DNA of 64,000 bases. Origin: Pseudomonas sp. JAI120 (GTDB lineage: Bacteria; Pseudomonadota; Gammaproteobacteria; Pseudomonadales; Pseudomonadaceae). Below the pieces are notes generated by a model. The model worked only from the letters and a program-made list of their open reading frames with translations, did no database searches and was not told the origin of the DNA. Shown piece after piece: positions 17,725-24,528 of the stretch (position 1 is its first letter; the number at the start of each line of letters is the position of its first letter). The DNA is taken from contig NZ_JACHCZ010000002.1 in assembly GCF_014207255.1 (NCBI RefSeq), positions 558,001-622,000 of the forward strand, in the 5' to 3' direction. The position numbers and the translations under genes are program-made.

Positions 17725-18100
17725 TGACGAATTCCTCTAACTCCAGCGTCCAGGCCATGACCATAGCGGTGCCGTCATCGATCACATTGCTCTGGGTTTC
17801 CACCACCGAATTAATCCGCCACAAGCCCCAGTTACGGCCGATGCCGTCAACCAAAGGCAACGGCGCACGCGTGTTTTGCAGCGCGCGCAACTCGTCCAAG
17901 CGCTGCATGCCTACGCCGTACATGGCCGTGCCGCTGAATGTGAGTTTTTCCAGCTTCTGACCGCTCTGCCGCGACTGCGACTTGCTGGCAATAATCGCCA
18001 GGTCACTCCAGCCGCCGTCGCTGGCACGGATCAACGAGGAATAGGCAAATCCTCGGGACAAGCCAAAGATAAAGTCGCCGAGCACCATTTGTTGTCGCAT
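17717..18100 (-). CDS. Tail terminator/formation protein U (gpU)
   Basis: A 127-residue gpU-type protein (MRQQMVLGDFIFGLSRGFAY, later GIGRNWGLWRINSVVETQSN). In P2-like phages it acts with the tape measure in tail formation. The ATG at 18100 overlaps the tape-measure stop (TGATG), preserving the original operon coupling. AGGTG lies upstream. The gene appears intact even though its partner tube and sheath genes are gone. Confidence 0.88.
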   Translation of the reverse strand: MRQQMVLGDFIFGLSRGFAYSSLIRASDGGWSDLAIIASKSQSRQSGQKLEKLTFSGTAMYGVGMQRLDELRALQNTRAPLPLVDGIGRNWGLWRINSVVETQSNVIDDGTAMVMAWTLELEEFVNA

Positions 18101-18561
18101 CAGTCACCTCCTGGAGGATCGGCCAGTGCCGCGTTGCGTCGGATGCCCAGGCTGTCGGTGAGCATCGGCATGCATTGGAACTGCAGCGCCTGGATCACCT
18201 GGTTGACGACCTGCTGGGCATCGGCGGGGTTTACACCGGTGATCTGGATACTCGGGGCGAGGGTGACTTGCACGTTATCCGTGCGCGCCGCGTTGAGTTC
18301 CTTGCTCACCGCATTGGGTGCAGGCAGGCGATCACTTGAACTGAACAATTTGTCGCCCAGCCAGGCGCCCGCCTCACTGCCCAGCAAACCGCCAATTGCG
18401 CCACCGACAGCGGTGCCAACGCCGGGGAAAACCAGAGTGCCGATAGCGGCGCCTGCGGAGGCACCGGCCCAGGCACCACCGGCGGTGCTGAGGCCTGAGC
18501 CGACGGCTTTTACGTCACCATTGCGCACGCCTTGAACCACATTGACTTGAAGAGAAATTTC
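18100..18561 (-). pseudogene. Tail tape-measure protein, C-terminal remnant
   Basis: Open for ~153 codons, with a glycine/alanine-rich hydrophobic stretch (GGAWAGASAGAAIGT, then VGGAIGGLLGSEAGAWLGDK) and the terminal domain that ends tape measures of R-tailocins. Native tape measures are several hundred residues or more, so most of the gene is missing. The frame has no convincing start: a GTG at 18540 lacks a ribosome site and the frame stops at 18562-18564. The 5' break lies near 18545-18562, where sequence joins a short membrane-protein gene in another frame. Confidence 0.85.
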
Positions 18562-18646
18562 TCAGCCATAACAGACCACCGAGCAGAACAGTGCCGGTAC
18601 CGCCAAGCCACGCGAACGTGCCTGGCCCCAGGTCGTTAGGATCCAT
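18515..18646 (-). pseudogene. Truncated small phage membrane protein fused out of frame to tape-measure sequence
   Basis: An ATG at 18646 with GGAG 5 bases upstream encodes MDPNDLGPGTFAWLGGTGTV then LLGGLLWLRNFSSS, one transmembrane segment as in small tailocin/prophage proteins of roughly 100 residues (from memory). After residue ~33 the frame runs into the antisense-free tape-measure DNA in a different frame and stops at 18515, giving 43 residues. It probably marks a deletion that removed sheath, tube and most of the tape measure. A truncated but translated peptide is possible. Confidence 0.6.
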
Positions 18647-18855
18647 CGCCACTCCATAGAGAAAGGTGGCCGAAGTACGACCTGTACAAATAAGTTAGCC
18701 CCAGCACCACTCCCAGCTTGGAGCAATGGGTGTGGTGGAGCCGAAAACGAAAAGGCCCCTACCAATGCAGAGACCTGAAAAGGTAGATTTGGATCGGGTA
18801 GAGCGTACCTTCAGCTGGAAAATCTAAATATTTATCCAAGCACAGGAAGAACAAC

Positions 18856-19209
18856 GTGAAGAGAGGGAAAGTTTTCACAGCGCTAGCTGTTGTTGCTCTT
18901 CTCAATATGCAGGGTTGCGAAACCCATGAGGCGCACGCAGTAAAAATGATTCGGTGCGCCTTGGCGGGGAGCGGTGATCCAAATATTGAACATGTTGTGA
19001 TAGTAAAGTCGCTGAACACTACCGCTCTTTACATGAAAGAAAGCGGCATGAAGAAAAATCGAGAAGAGTTAGTCGTGATGTTTGAGGGCGTAAAAAACGA
19101 AATATTGGGTCCTCCTGGCTCATCGGGAAAGGAGCAAGAAGCCCGAGCAAAGAAAATCCTCGATACTAAGTTTTGCACGGATTATCTAAATTCACTGCGG
19201 CAGGAGTAG
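18856..19209 (+). CDS. Small putative lipoprotein, AT-rich cargo gene in the tailocin remnant
   Basis: A 117-residue protein on the strand opposite to all tailocin genes. A basic start (MKRGKVFTALAVVALLNMQG) leads to Cys21, a lipobox-like signal. The mature part is charged and helical, with two further Cys (residues ~34 and ~108). The GTG start follows AGGAAG. Base composition is clearly more AT-rich than the neighbours, suggesting recent acquisition. I do not recognise a family; immunity or surface-modifying lipoproteins are possible roles for such cargo but nothing in the sequence shows it. Confidence 0.6.
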   Translation: MKRGKVFTALAVVALLNMQGCETHEAHAVKMIRCALAGSGDPNIEHVVIVKSLNTTALYMKESGMKKNREELVVMFEGVKNEILGPPGSSGKEQEARAKKILDTKFCTDYLNSLRQE

Positions 19210-19409
19210 GTTAGCGGTCTTTCCCGACATCAGCCAAAGACAACCCCAGCCTCGACGCCCCAATGCATCGATCTAGCCGTTCCTGTCTCGCGCTACCCTG
19301 GAAGTCAGGTGTTAACAGCACGCGCGGGCTGCCGGTGTTTTTCCGTAGCGCTGCACTACCGGCTTATCCGCGTCCAGGCATCCCCTGTGGCGAGCCTGAA
19401 TCAGAAATG

Positions 19410-19436
19410 AAAAAGCCCAGCGCGACGGCTGGGCTC
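19410..19436 (-). terminator. Intrinsic terminator after the beta-propeller gene
   Basis: On the minus strand GAGCCCAGCC..GGCTGGGCTTTTT forms a hairpin with a T-run 20 bases after the gene stop. It separates the com/propeller cassette from the tail U-X-D block and implies the latter depends on read-through or another promoter. Confidence 0.8.
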
Positions 19437-19456
19437 TATTACAAGGAGATAGAAGA

Positions 19457-20419
19457 TCATGGAGTCCAGTAAGCAATCTTGCCGCCTGCACCAACAGCTA
19501 TAAAATTGCCGTTGCCGTAGGCGACGCTCCGGATATCGGTTCCTGCGAAAGTGTTGGCTTGCTGAACCCAGCCGATCCCATCCTCGGAAACGGCTGTCTT
19601 GCCGCCGTCGCCGACAGCTACATACTTGCCATTACCGTAAGCAATGTCGCGGATGATGGTTCCACCGAAACTGGTATCTTCAACAGCAGTCCAGGTAAGC
19701 CCATCGGATGAATATGCCATCTTGCCATCCGCACCAACGATAAACATTTTCCCGTTGCAAAGCTTCATGGAAAGGATGGTGCTAGTGCCGAAGGTGCTGG
19801 TTCTGGTCGCAAATGATTGCGGATTTTCCGTCGCCATTTTCACAGCGCTAAGCAGCTTCCCATTCGATCCCGCAACCAACACAAAACTGCCAATGACGTT
19901 GACGCAGTACACAGTCTCGCTAGAGTTGAAGGTCGTAGTGCGCTCCACCTGGCCTGACCAATCGCCATAACGGGAAAAGACTTTACCATTAGACCCAACC
20001 AGTATCCAGGTCGTGTCAATGCCGTAAATTGGCTGATAATACACAACGCCTTGCAAGTCTCCGGACGCGCGAACAGTTGCCGTAATGTCTGTCCAAGCCC
20101 TTTCAGGGCGTGCTGTGCTGCCGTAGGCCACATTGCCGGATTGAGAAAGGGCTTGAAGCTGTGTCCCAAGACCGTTCCAGTACAGGTCGTTGAGGACCTT
20201 TCCGCTATCAGAGGTGACGACGCCCTTAAGCTTGGTCCACGCTGTACCAGTTGCGTCTCCGCTGACAAGCTGAGTGGTTGTGGGAAGACCGTTGCCACCA
20301 GCCGCATAGAACTTGCCTTGCGCAAAAACTACGCGCCTAAGCATGCCGGTGTTATCCACCGGTTGTACTTGGGTCCAAATATCTTGCAAGGTTTGAGACG
20401 CCGAATTTGCGTTTTCCAT
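19457..20419 (-). CDS. Beta-propeller (WD40/YVTN-like) protein, candidate tail-fibre or receptor-binding protein
   Basis: A 320-residue protein without a signal peptide, built from ~45-residue repeats. Examples are RDIAYGNGKYVAVGDGGKTA, RSVAYGNGNFIAVGAGGKIA and SMKLCNGKMFIVGADGKMAY, each followed by SxDGxxW. This is the pattern of a six- or seven-bladed propeller of the BNR/YVTN type seen in some phage receptor-binding proteins. GGAG stands 6 bases before the ATG. It starts 11 bases after the Com-like gene, so the two are probably coexpressed. It occupies the place where tailocin fibre genes would be expected; a fibre role is inference. Confidence 0.65.
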   Translation of the reverse strand: MENANSASQTLQDIWTQVQPVDNTGMLRRVVFAQGKFYAAGGNGLPTTTQLVSGDATGTAWTKLKGVVTSDSGKVLNDLYWNGLGTQLQALSQSGNVAYGSTARPERAWTDITATVRASGDLQGVVYYQPIYGIDTTWILVGSNGKVFSRYGDWSGQVERTTTFNSSETVYCVNVIGSFVLVAGSNGKLLSAVKMATENPQSFATRTSTFGTSTILSMKLCNGKMFIVGADGKMAYSSDGLTWTAVEDTSFGGTIIRDIAYGNGKYVAVGDGGKTAVSEDGIGWVQQANTFAGTDIRSVAYGNGNFIAVGAGGKIAYWTP

Positions 20420-20430
20420 TTTAAACTCCG

Positions 20431-20616
20431 TTACTTAGCTGATTTAAGTTCAGGCCTCTGTATTGGGCGTATGGCGCTCGTGGGCGATTGCTCGAGGCTC
20501 GTGGCCTTCACATGATTCAACGTCCCACATCGGGAACATTTGATCTGGAGCTCTGTAAACCCACCCGTGCGGGCGAGAAGTCTTTTGCAGTTACCACATC
20601 TGAATTCTTTCAACAT
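20431..20616 (-). CDS. Com-like zinc-finger translational regulator
   Basis: A 61-residue protein (MLKEFRCGNCKRLLARTG, then QIKCSRCGTLNHVKATS) with two CxxC pairs and the IKCxRCxTxNH signature of the Mu Com family. In Mu, Com binds its own mRNA and opens the mom start site for translation. Here the next gene is not a DNA-modification gene but the beta-propeller protein 11 bases downstream, so Com-type control of that gene is a reasonable guess. GGAC precedes the start. It is preceded by a ~240-base structured leader. Confidence 0.8.
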   Translation of the reverse strand: MLKEFRCGNCKRLLARTGGFTELQIKCSRCGTLNHVKATSLEQSPTSAIRPIQRPELKSAK

Positions 20617-20767
20617 CTGCAAGTCCGTTTATTTATTTGCTAGGCTCCCTCCCGCTCGCGCGAGCAGTGAGGGCCTTAGCTGGCTGGCAGGCTACATCTG
20701 CGATCTGGCGTCTCCTTAGGGTGTTACAGCACCCTCTGGAGTCGCCCTCTCTTTTTTCGATCCCAAC
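20617..20767 (-). other. Structured leader upstream of the com-like gene
   Basis: About 150 bases with no coding frame between a bidirectional terminator and the com-like start. On the minus strand it contains AGGGTG-CTGTA-ACACCCT and CTCACTGCTCGCGCGAGCGGGAG, two potential hairpins. It could hold the promoter and a Com-responsive structure for the com/propeller pair. Confidence 0.45.
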
Positions 20768-20796
20768 AAAAAGCCCCGAACTTGTCGGGGCTTTTT
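20768..20796 (-). terminator. Intrinsic terminator after the baseplate J remnant
   Basis: AAAAAGCCCCGA and TCGGGGCTTTTT make a hairpin usable in both directions. On the minus strand it would end the holin-V-W-J transcript. Confidence 0.85.
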
Positions 20797-20860
20797 GCTT
20801 TCTTCCGGGCACAAAAAATCCGACACAATGGCCGTTTTTTGTGAATCATCATGATCGGCC

Positions 20861-21175
20861 TCAAGGGCTCGAGTATCTGCAGTTGCACGCACCGGCGCTG
20901 TGGAACGCATAGTCGATCCAACTTGGGTTCACGCGGCCGTCCAAGCAATGCCAGGAGTCGGCGTAGGTTTGCAGCAGTTGCTGCGCGGCCGCTTGGGTCA
21001 GCAGTTCACTTTCGTTGTCGAGGCTGACCTTGAGTCTGGCCGCGCTTTGCGGCGCGCGGGTGGCGACGTAATCGACGACAAACGCCTTGAATTCCGCCAG
21101 CAGCGGTTCGAATTCATCGACCGCGATAATCGCCGGCTCCGCCAGTTGGTTCTGGCCTGGGATCAGCATGCTCAT
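20861..21175 (-). pseudogene. Baseplate protein J (gpJ) with internal deletion and 3' frameshift
   Basis: The first ~62 residues (MSMLIPGQNQLAEPAII through LDNESELLTQAAA) are the normal tailocin gpJ N-terminus. They join in frame to QLLQTYADSWHCLDGRV and NPSWIDYAFHSAGA, which is how gpJ normally ends some 200 residues later. The final expected VQLQILEPL is present one frame over (about 20885-20860), so the reading ends ACNCRYSSP instead. Total is 104 residues against roughly 295 in the family (from memory). It starts by ATGA overlap with gpW. The product cannot function as a baseplate wedge. Confidence 0.85.
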
Positions 21176-21504
21176 GTCACGACCTCGAAGGATTGTTGGC
21201 GGTTTTTCCAGGTGCCGGCAAAACGCAGCAATAAACCGGCGCCCTGGCGGGTGGCGACGATGACCTGGGGTTGAAAGTCGGCAATGCCGTTCTGGGTGTT
21301 ATAGAAGGCTTGCGCGGCATGGCTTTGAGCAAGGATCAGCAGGTCGTCGCCGAGGTTCTGGCCGAGCAGTTGCGGGATCATCGAGCCGTACATCGGGCGC
21401 TTCTGACGAGTGCCTAAGGGGGTGGTCAGCGCTCGGGTGGCACGCTGTACGAATTGCAGCCAGTCATCGACGGCTGCCCCCGTGTTCCTATCGATTCCGA
21501 TCAT
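21172..21504 (-). CDS. Baseplate wedge protein W (gpW/gp25 family)
   Basis: A 110-residue gp25-like lysozyme-fold baseplate protein: MIGIDRNTGAAVDDWLQFVQ, then LGTRQKRPMYGSMIPQLLGQ and a C-terminal QSFEVVT. It is full length and in normal order between V and J. ATGA overlap with the J remnant keeps translational coupling. Confidence 0.9.
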   Translation of the reverse strand: MIGIDRNTGAAVDDWLQFVQRATRALTTPLGTRQKRPMYGSMIPQLLGQNLGDDLLILAQSHAAQAFYNTQNGIADFQPQVIVATRQGAGLLLRFAGTWKNRQQSFEVVT

Positions 21505-21513
21505 GGCAACTCC

Positions 21514-22125
21514 TTATGCGCGGCTGATCACGCGCCCCTGGTGATCCACCACCGGGCCGCTCAAATGCACGCCAGCGGCATCCAGCGAGAGGCCGGTGGC
21601 GCCGAGTTGCAGGGTGATGCTCTGGGCACTCATGGTCAGGCTGGCAGCGCCGACCTTGATGTCGACCTGTTCGCGAGAACCGCTGAACGTGGTTGGGCCG
21701 TTGATCCAGTTGAAAGTGTGGCTGGCGTCGTCGTAGTCGCTTTGGGTGCCATCCTGATGGCGCCGCCGGGTCAGCGAGGCCACGCTGGACACCGGTGGAA
21801 ACAGACTACTGTTCAGTCCGAACAGTGCCACAGACTGCGTGCCCCCTTCCCCACCGCCGTAGTTGAGCAGCAGGCATTGTTCGCCCACCGATGGAATACG
21901 GGTTTCGGTCTGCGCACCGGCACTGGGGTTGAAGAATCGAATCGCCGGGGTAAGCAACTCACCATGGCTGACCTTGCAGGTATTGCTGGCAGCGTCGACC
22001 TCCCGGCACACGCCAATGCGGCAGAAACTTTCCGCGCGTCGATACAGGTCTTCGAGCTGGGCCTCCATTTCCGCCAGACGCTCGACAATCGGCCCCAGTT
22101 GCATGCGTAACAATGCGTCGAACAT
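21514..22125 (-). CDS. Baseplate assembly/spike protein V (gpV)
   Basis: A 203-residue gpV protein forming the membrane-piercing spike base. It begins MFDALLRMQLGPIVERLAEM with a coiled-coil, has an OB-like region (GVCREVDAASNTCKVSHGEL, PSVGEQCLLLNYGGG) and ends in beta-helical repeats (TLQLGATGLSLDAAGVHLSG). It is full length and precedes W in the canonical order. Confidence 0.9.
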   Translation of the reverse strand: MFDALLRMQLGPIVERLAEMEAQLEDLYRRAESFCRIGVCREVDAASNTCKVSHGELLTPAIRFFNPSAGAQTETRIPSVGEQCLLLNYGGGEGGTQSVALFGLNSSLFPPVSSVASLTRRRHQDGTQSDYDDASHTFNWINGPTTFSGSREQVDIKVGAASLTMSAQSITLQLGATGLSLDAAGVHLSGPVVDHQGRVISRA

Positions 22126-22128
22126 GGA

Positions 22129-22644
22129 CTACTCCTGCAGGGGCCGGTATTGATCCGGATCATCGATATCCGAGACTTCCCAAGTGCGGGCAAACAGCGG
22201 TGTGCCTGTGGGATCGTCGAGCAACGACGGACCGAGATAGAGGGTTTGGGTGAAGGAAACGGTCCAGGTGTCGTAGTCCGTTTCAGCGCTGGAAAATCCG
22301 GAAGGCGCCGCAACGATGGACGTGGGTAAATCGCACTGATCCGGCGGCAGGCCCCAGCGGTTATCCAGGGCCAGGTCCATCAATTGGCTGGCCAGGTCGC
22401 ACGCGTCAAAGGGTGCCGCGCCGCTGGCGACCGTAGCCTTGAGTGAAACCGACAAAACATGCGCCTTGCGCCCTTCAGGGGAACGAACCCCGGGACCGTT
22501 ACGCTCCATGCTGATCAGCACGCCGGTGTGATCCCCGGCGCCGGCAAAGTCCTGGTGGTTGCCTACCTGTAATTGTGGGAAGGCACGCGTCAGCGCGTCC
22601 TCAATCGCTACAGGCAGTTGGGATGGTTTTTCGATATGTGTCAT
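22129..22644 (-). CDS. Tailocin/phage protein of PA0615 type
   Basis: A 171-residue protein located between holin and gpV, the position of PA0615 in the R-pyocin cluster. It contains PVAIEDALTRAFPQLQVGNH and DTWTVSFTQTLYLGPSLLDD. The layout suggests a tail-completion-like fold (compare Gp37/DUF1834 proteins), but the assignment is by position and general character only. It ends 3 bases before the gpV start. Confidence 0.65.
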   Translation of the reverse strand: MTHIEKPSQLPVAIEDALTRAFPQLQVGNHQDFAGAGDHTGVLISMERNGPGVRSPEGRKAHVLSVSLKATVASGAAPFDACDLASQLMDLALDNRWGLPPDQCDLPTSIVAAPSGFSSAETDYDTWTVSFTQTLYLGPSLLDDPTGTPLFARTWEVSDIDDPDQYRPLQE

Positions 22645-22664
22645 CAGTTGCGTCCTTGCAGCAG

Positions 22665-23009
22665 TTACTGCTGATCCGGTCGGGACGTCGGCGCTTCGTT
22701 GACCCCGATGCGCTTGGCCGCCCAGCGTTCATAAAGGCCGATGGCGACGTCTGCGCCGGCCATGGCGGTCAGGCAGCCAATGGCGCCGGCGGTCCAGATC
22801 GACATGCCGGCGGCGTAGCACAGCATCAATGCCGAGACCCCGCAGACCATGCATGCCCCGGACCGTAGGGCCAGGCGCCGGACCAGCGACCAACCGCGGG
22901 CGCCCTCCTTGTCGGCGCGCCACATTTCGCCGGATACGCCGCCGATCAGGGCCAGTGCGATCACCAGCCAGATAGGCATTTCCGCTAACGCTTGCTGCTC
23001 GTTTGTCAT
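22665..23009 (-). CDS. Phage/tailocin holin
   Basis: A 114-residue membrane protein with about three hydrophobic segments: MPIWLVIALALIGGVSGEMW, GACMVCGVSALMLCYAAGM and WTAGAIGCLTAMAGADVAIG. This matches the holin at the start of R-pyocin structural operons (PA0614 type), which releases the endolysin. The ATG at 23009 has a strong AGGAGG 7 bases upstream. A longer open frame reaches 23246 but that part is leader sequence. It is the first gene after the late promoter at 23449-23477. Confidence 0.85.
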   Translation of the reverse strand: MTNEQQALAEMPIWLVIALALIGGVSGEMWRADKEGARGWSLVRRLALRSGACMVCGVSALMLCYAAGMSIWTAGAIGCLTAMAGADVAIGLYERWAAKRIGVNEAPTSRPDQQ

Positions 23010-23082
23010 GTCACGCCTCCTGGCTGAGCAATGCCGGCGAAGGGCCGGCTTTCGGGTAAATCCATTTATAGGTAGGCATTCC

Positions 23083-23107
23083 AAAAAGCCCGGTTGCCCG
23101 GGCTTTT
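23083..23107 (-). terminator. Terminator-like hairpin in the leader before the holin gene
   Basis: AAAAAGCCCGG..CCGGGCTTTT is a compact hairpin between the late promoter and the holin start. On the minus strand the T-run is five bases. It would block the late operon unless read through. Confidence 0.7.
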
Positions 23108-23448
23108 CAGTAATGCGGTCCAGCTTCGATCTTTCGGCGCTACTGGCGCGGTACGGATCTTTCCTCAATGTTTTTCCGACCACGATCCCTGTCTGCCGGA
23201 TAACTGCTTCTGGTGCTTTACGCTGCACACCCGGGTCAGTTGCCAACCCTCTGAACCGTTAAGGCCGGTTCATCGCTGCCTGTTCTTGCAAAGCTGTGAA
23301 ACTAAAGAGCGTCGGCATCCTTGCCGGTGTTGCCTGACATCCCTGCCATCGCTCTGATGGCGTCCTTGCCGATGTTGCGTGCCTTCCTTGTCTTCCTTGG
23401 CAGCATCCTTGCCGCCTCCACCAGGCCTTGTTGGCTGGCTTGAGATGA
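23108..23448. other. Non-coding leader of the tailocin late operon
   Basis: No convincing gene. On the minus strand the segment holds three copies of GGCAAGGATGCC/GGCAAGGACGCC-like sequence (23305-23425). Short frames encode Gly-Lys-Asp repeats (e.g. NIGKDAIRAMAGMSGNTGKD), split between two frames, which could be a frameshifted small gene. No ribosome site is seen. Confidence 0.4.
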
Positions 23449-23477
23449 AGAGTATGCATGTATGCATATACAGTCAA
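23449..23477 (-). promoter_or_regulatory. Late promoter of the tailocin with overlapping operator
   Basis: On the minus strand TTGACT (23477-23472) and TACTCT (23454-23449) are separated by exactly 17 bases. The palindrome TATGCA-TGTA-TGCATA (23453-23468) covers the spacer and touches the -10, an ideal place for repression. A related palindrome ATGCATGGATGCAT lies at 23508-23521. This would drive holin and tail genes. Confidence 0.65.
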
Positions 23478-23507
23478 TACACAAATGCATTTATTTTCAA
23501 CATGCTC

Positions 23508-23521
23508 ATGCATGGATGCAT
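23508..23521. promoter_or_regulatory. Second ATGCAT-type palindrome upstream of the late promoter
   Basis: ATGCAT-GG-ATGCAT, 31 bases upstream of the -35 box. It shares half-sites with the palindromes at 23453 and 24399, so it may be an auxiliary operator of the same repressor. Confidence 0.5.
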
Positions 23522-23564
23522 TTCCGACCTTACGGGTAAAGGGTTTGACGATTTTCTAGAGACG

Positions 23565-23592
23565 AAAAAAAGCCCGCTCGATGGCGGGCTTT
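23565..23592 (-). terminator. Intrinsic terminator of the repressor gene
   Basis: On the minus strand AAAGCCCGCCAT..GAGCGGGCTTTTTTT forms a stem with a 7-base T-run 17 bases after the repressor stop. Confidence 0.9.
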
Positions 23593-23608
23593 CTCTTACA
23601 CAAGAAGG

Positions 23609-24343
23609 TTAACGGGCGTACATCCCCCACCAGAACACATGGCCAAGGATGCTGATCTGCTCATCCTGAATATCCTGGAAGCTGTAGTCCTCATCCGGGT
23701 GTTCATCGCGATTGAAACTACGCAGGCGAATCCCGGAAGGCAGGCGATAGAGCTGTTTCACCCGCAACTGGCCGTTGTGATTGATGGCATACAAGTCGCC
23801 ATCGACGATGTCGCCGATGCCACTTTTGCCAGCATTCACGCCGACCGTCGCGCCGTCGCGCAGTACCGGCAACATACTGTTGCCGCGCACCGTCACACAC
23901 TTGGCCTGGTCGAACTGCACACCGTTATGCCGCAGGCTGCGCTTTCCAAAACGCAGGCTGGCCTTCTCGCTTTCCTCGATGACGAATCTTCCTGATCCAG
24001 CAGCCAATTCAACCTCGCGCAGAAAGGGGATCGACACCTCGTCATCATTAACTGGGGTGTCGTCGTCCCACAGGCTTATATCCTTGAGTTCCGAATGCAT
24101 CGGGTCGCGCCCGTCATCGCGCAAAGCCCCCACTGCTGCGCGCCCGCGCAGTTGGTCGGTGCTGACGCGGAAGTACTCGGCGATGCGCGAGATGTGTTTA
24201 TCCGACGGATCAACGATCTTGCCGCTGAGGATCCGGGACAACGTGGATTGAGGCACGCCAGTACGCCGGTGAAGCTCCGTAGGGGAGATCCGGTCGCGGT
24301 CCAGCAGCTCTCTCAAGACGATAGAAACGTTGCGTTTTTGCAT
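23609..24343 (-). CDS. CI/LexA-like repressor with S24 autoprotease domain (PrtR type)
   Basis: A 244-residue repressor. The XRE helix-turn-helix is at the N-terminus (SPTELHRRTGVPQSTLSRIL, residues ~20-39). The C-terminal S24 domain has the Ser in VRGNSMLPVLRDGATVGVN and the Lys in GQLRVKQLYRLPSG, with a cleavage-type Ala-Gly in ELAAGSG. RecA-stimulated self-cleavage would induce the tailocin genes after DNA damage. The ATG at 24343 starts at the conserved domain; a TTG 12 codons upstream lies inside an operator-like palindrome. No separate activator of the PrtN type was found nearby. Confidence 0.88.
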   Translation of the reverse strand: MQKRNVSIVLRELLDRDRISPTELHRRTGVPQSTLSRILSGKIVDPSDKHISRIAEYFRVSTDQLRGRAAVGALRDDGRDPMHSELKDISLWDDDTPVNDDEVSIPFLREVELAAGSGRFVIEESEKASLRFGKRSLRHNGVQFDQAKCVTVRGNSMLPVLRDGATVGVNAGKSGIGDIVDGDLYAINHNGQLRVKQLYRLPSGIRLRSFNRDEHPDEDYSFQDIQDEQISILGHVFWWGMYAR

Positions 24344-24375
24344 AGCGGGGATAGTGAAGGGAGTTTTCGAGGTTG

Positions 24376-24415
24376 GCAAATGCTAATTTGCATAATCCAT
24401 GCATTAATAATGCAT
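24376..24415. promoter_or_regulatory. Operator-like palindromes upstream of the repressor gene
   Basis: GCAAAT-GCTA-ATTTGC (24376-24391) has the same 6-4-6 architecture as the palindrome in the late promoter. ATGCAT-TAATA-ATGCAT (24399-24415) shares the ATGCAT half-site. A larger GGCAAATGC..GCATTTGCC symmetry (24375-24420) encloses both. The position just upstream of the repressor start suits autoregulation. Confidence 0.65.
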
Positions 24416-24443
24416 TTGCCATGCCTGCGTCGCCTTCAACCTT

Positions 24444-24500
24444 GCGTGCTAACCTTGCCGCCATCACAAAACATGCCGGGCCAAGAGCCCCCTTTAGCCC
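24444..24500 (+). repeat. First copy of an imperfect ~57-bp direct repeat
   Basis: GCGTGCTAACCTTGCCGCCA.. resembles GCGTGTTAACCTTGCGGCCA.. at 24895-24952. By eye most positions match over ~57 bases, including GGGCC.AG.GCCCC and CTTT. The second copy is in the mutS upstream region. Confidence 0.6.
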
Positions 24501-24528
24501 ATTTGAAGCGGTATGCGGAAAACCAAGA

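Noticed and set aside
18562..18765. 67-codon minus frame MVGAFSFSAPPHPLLQAG..
   Set aside because: A shadow of the small membrane-protein gene whose ATG at 18646 has a proper ribosome site in another frame.
23462..23477. LexA-like sequence CTGTATATGCATACAT at the tailocin late promoter
   Set aside because: The right half is ACAT rather than ACAG, and a symmetric TATGCA-N4-TGCATA centred differently explains the site better as a CI-type operator.
23259..23513. Small minus-strand frames in the late leader
   Set aside because: They start at or before the -10 region, have no ribosome site, and the Gly-Lys-Asp pattern is split between frames.
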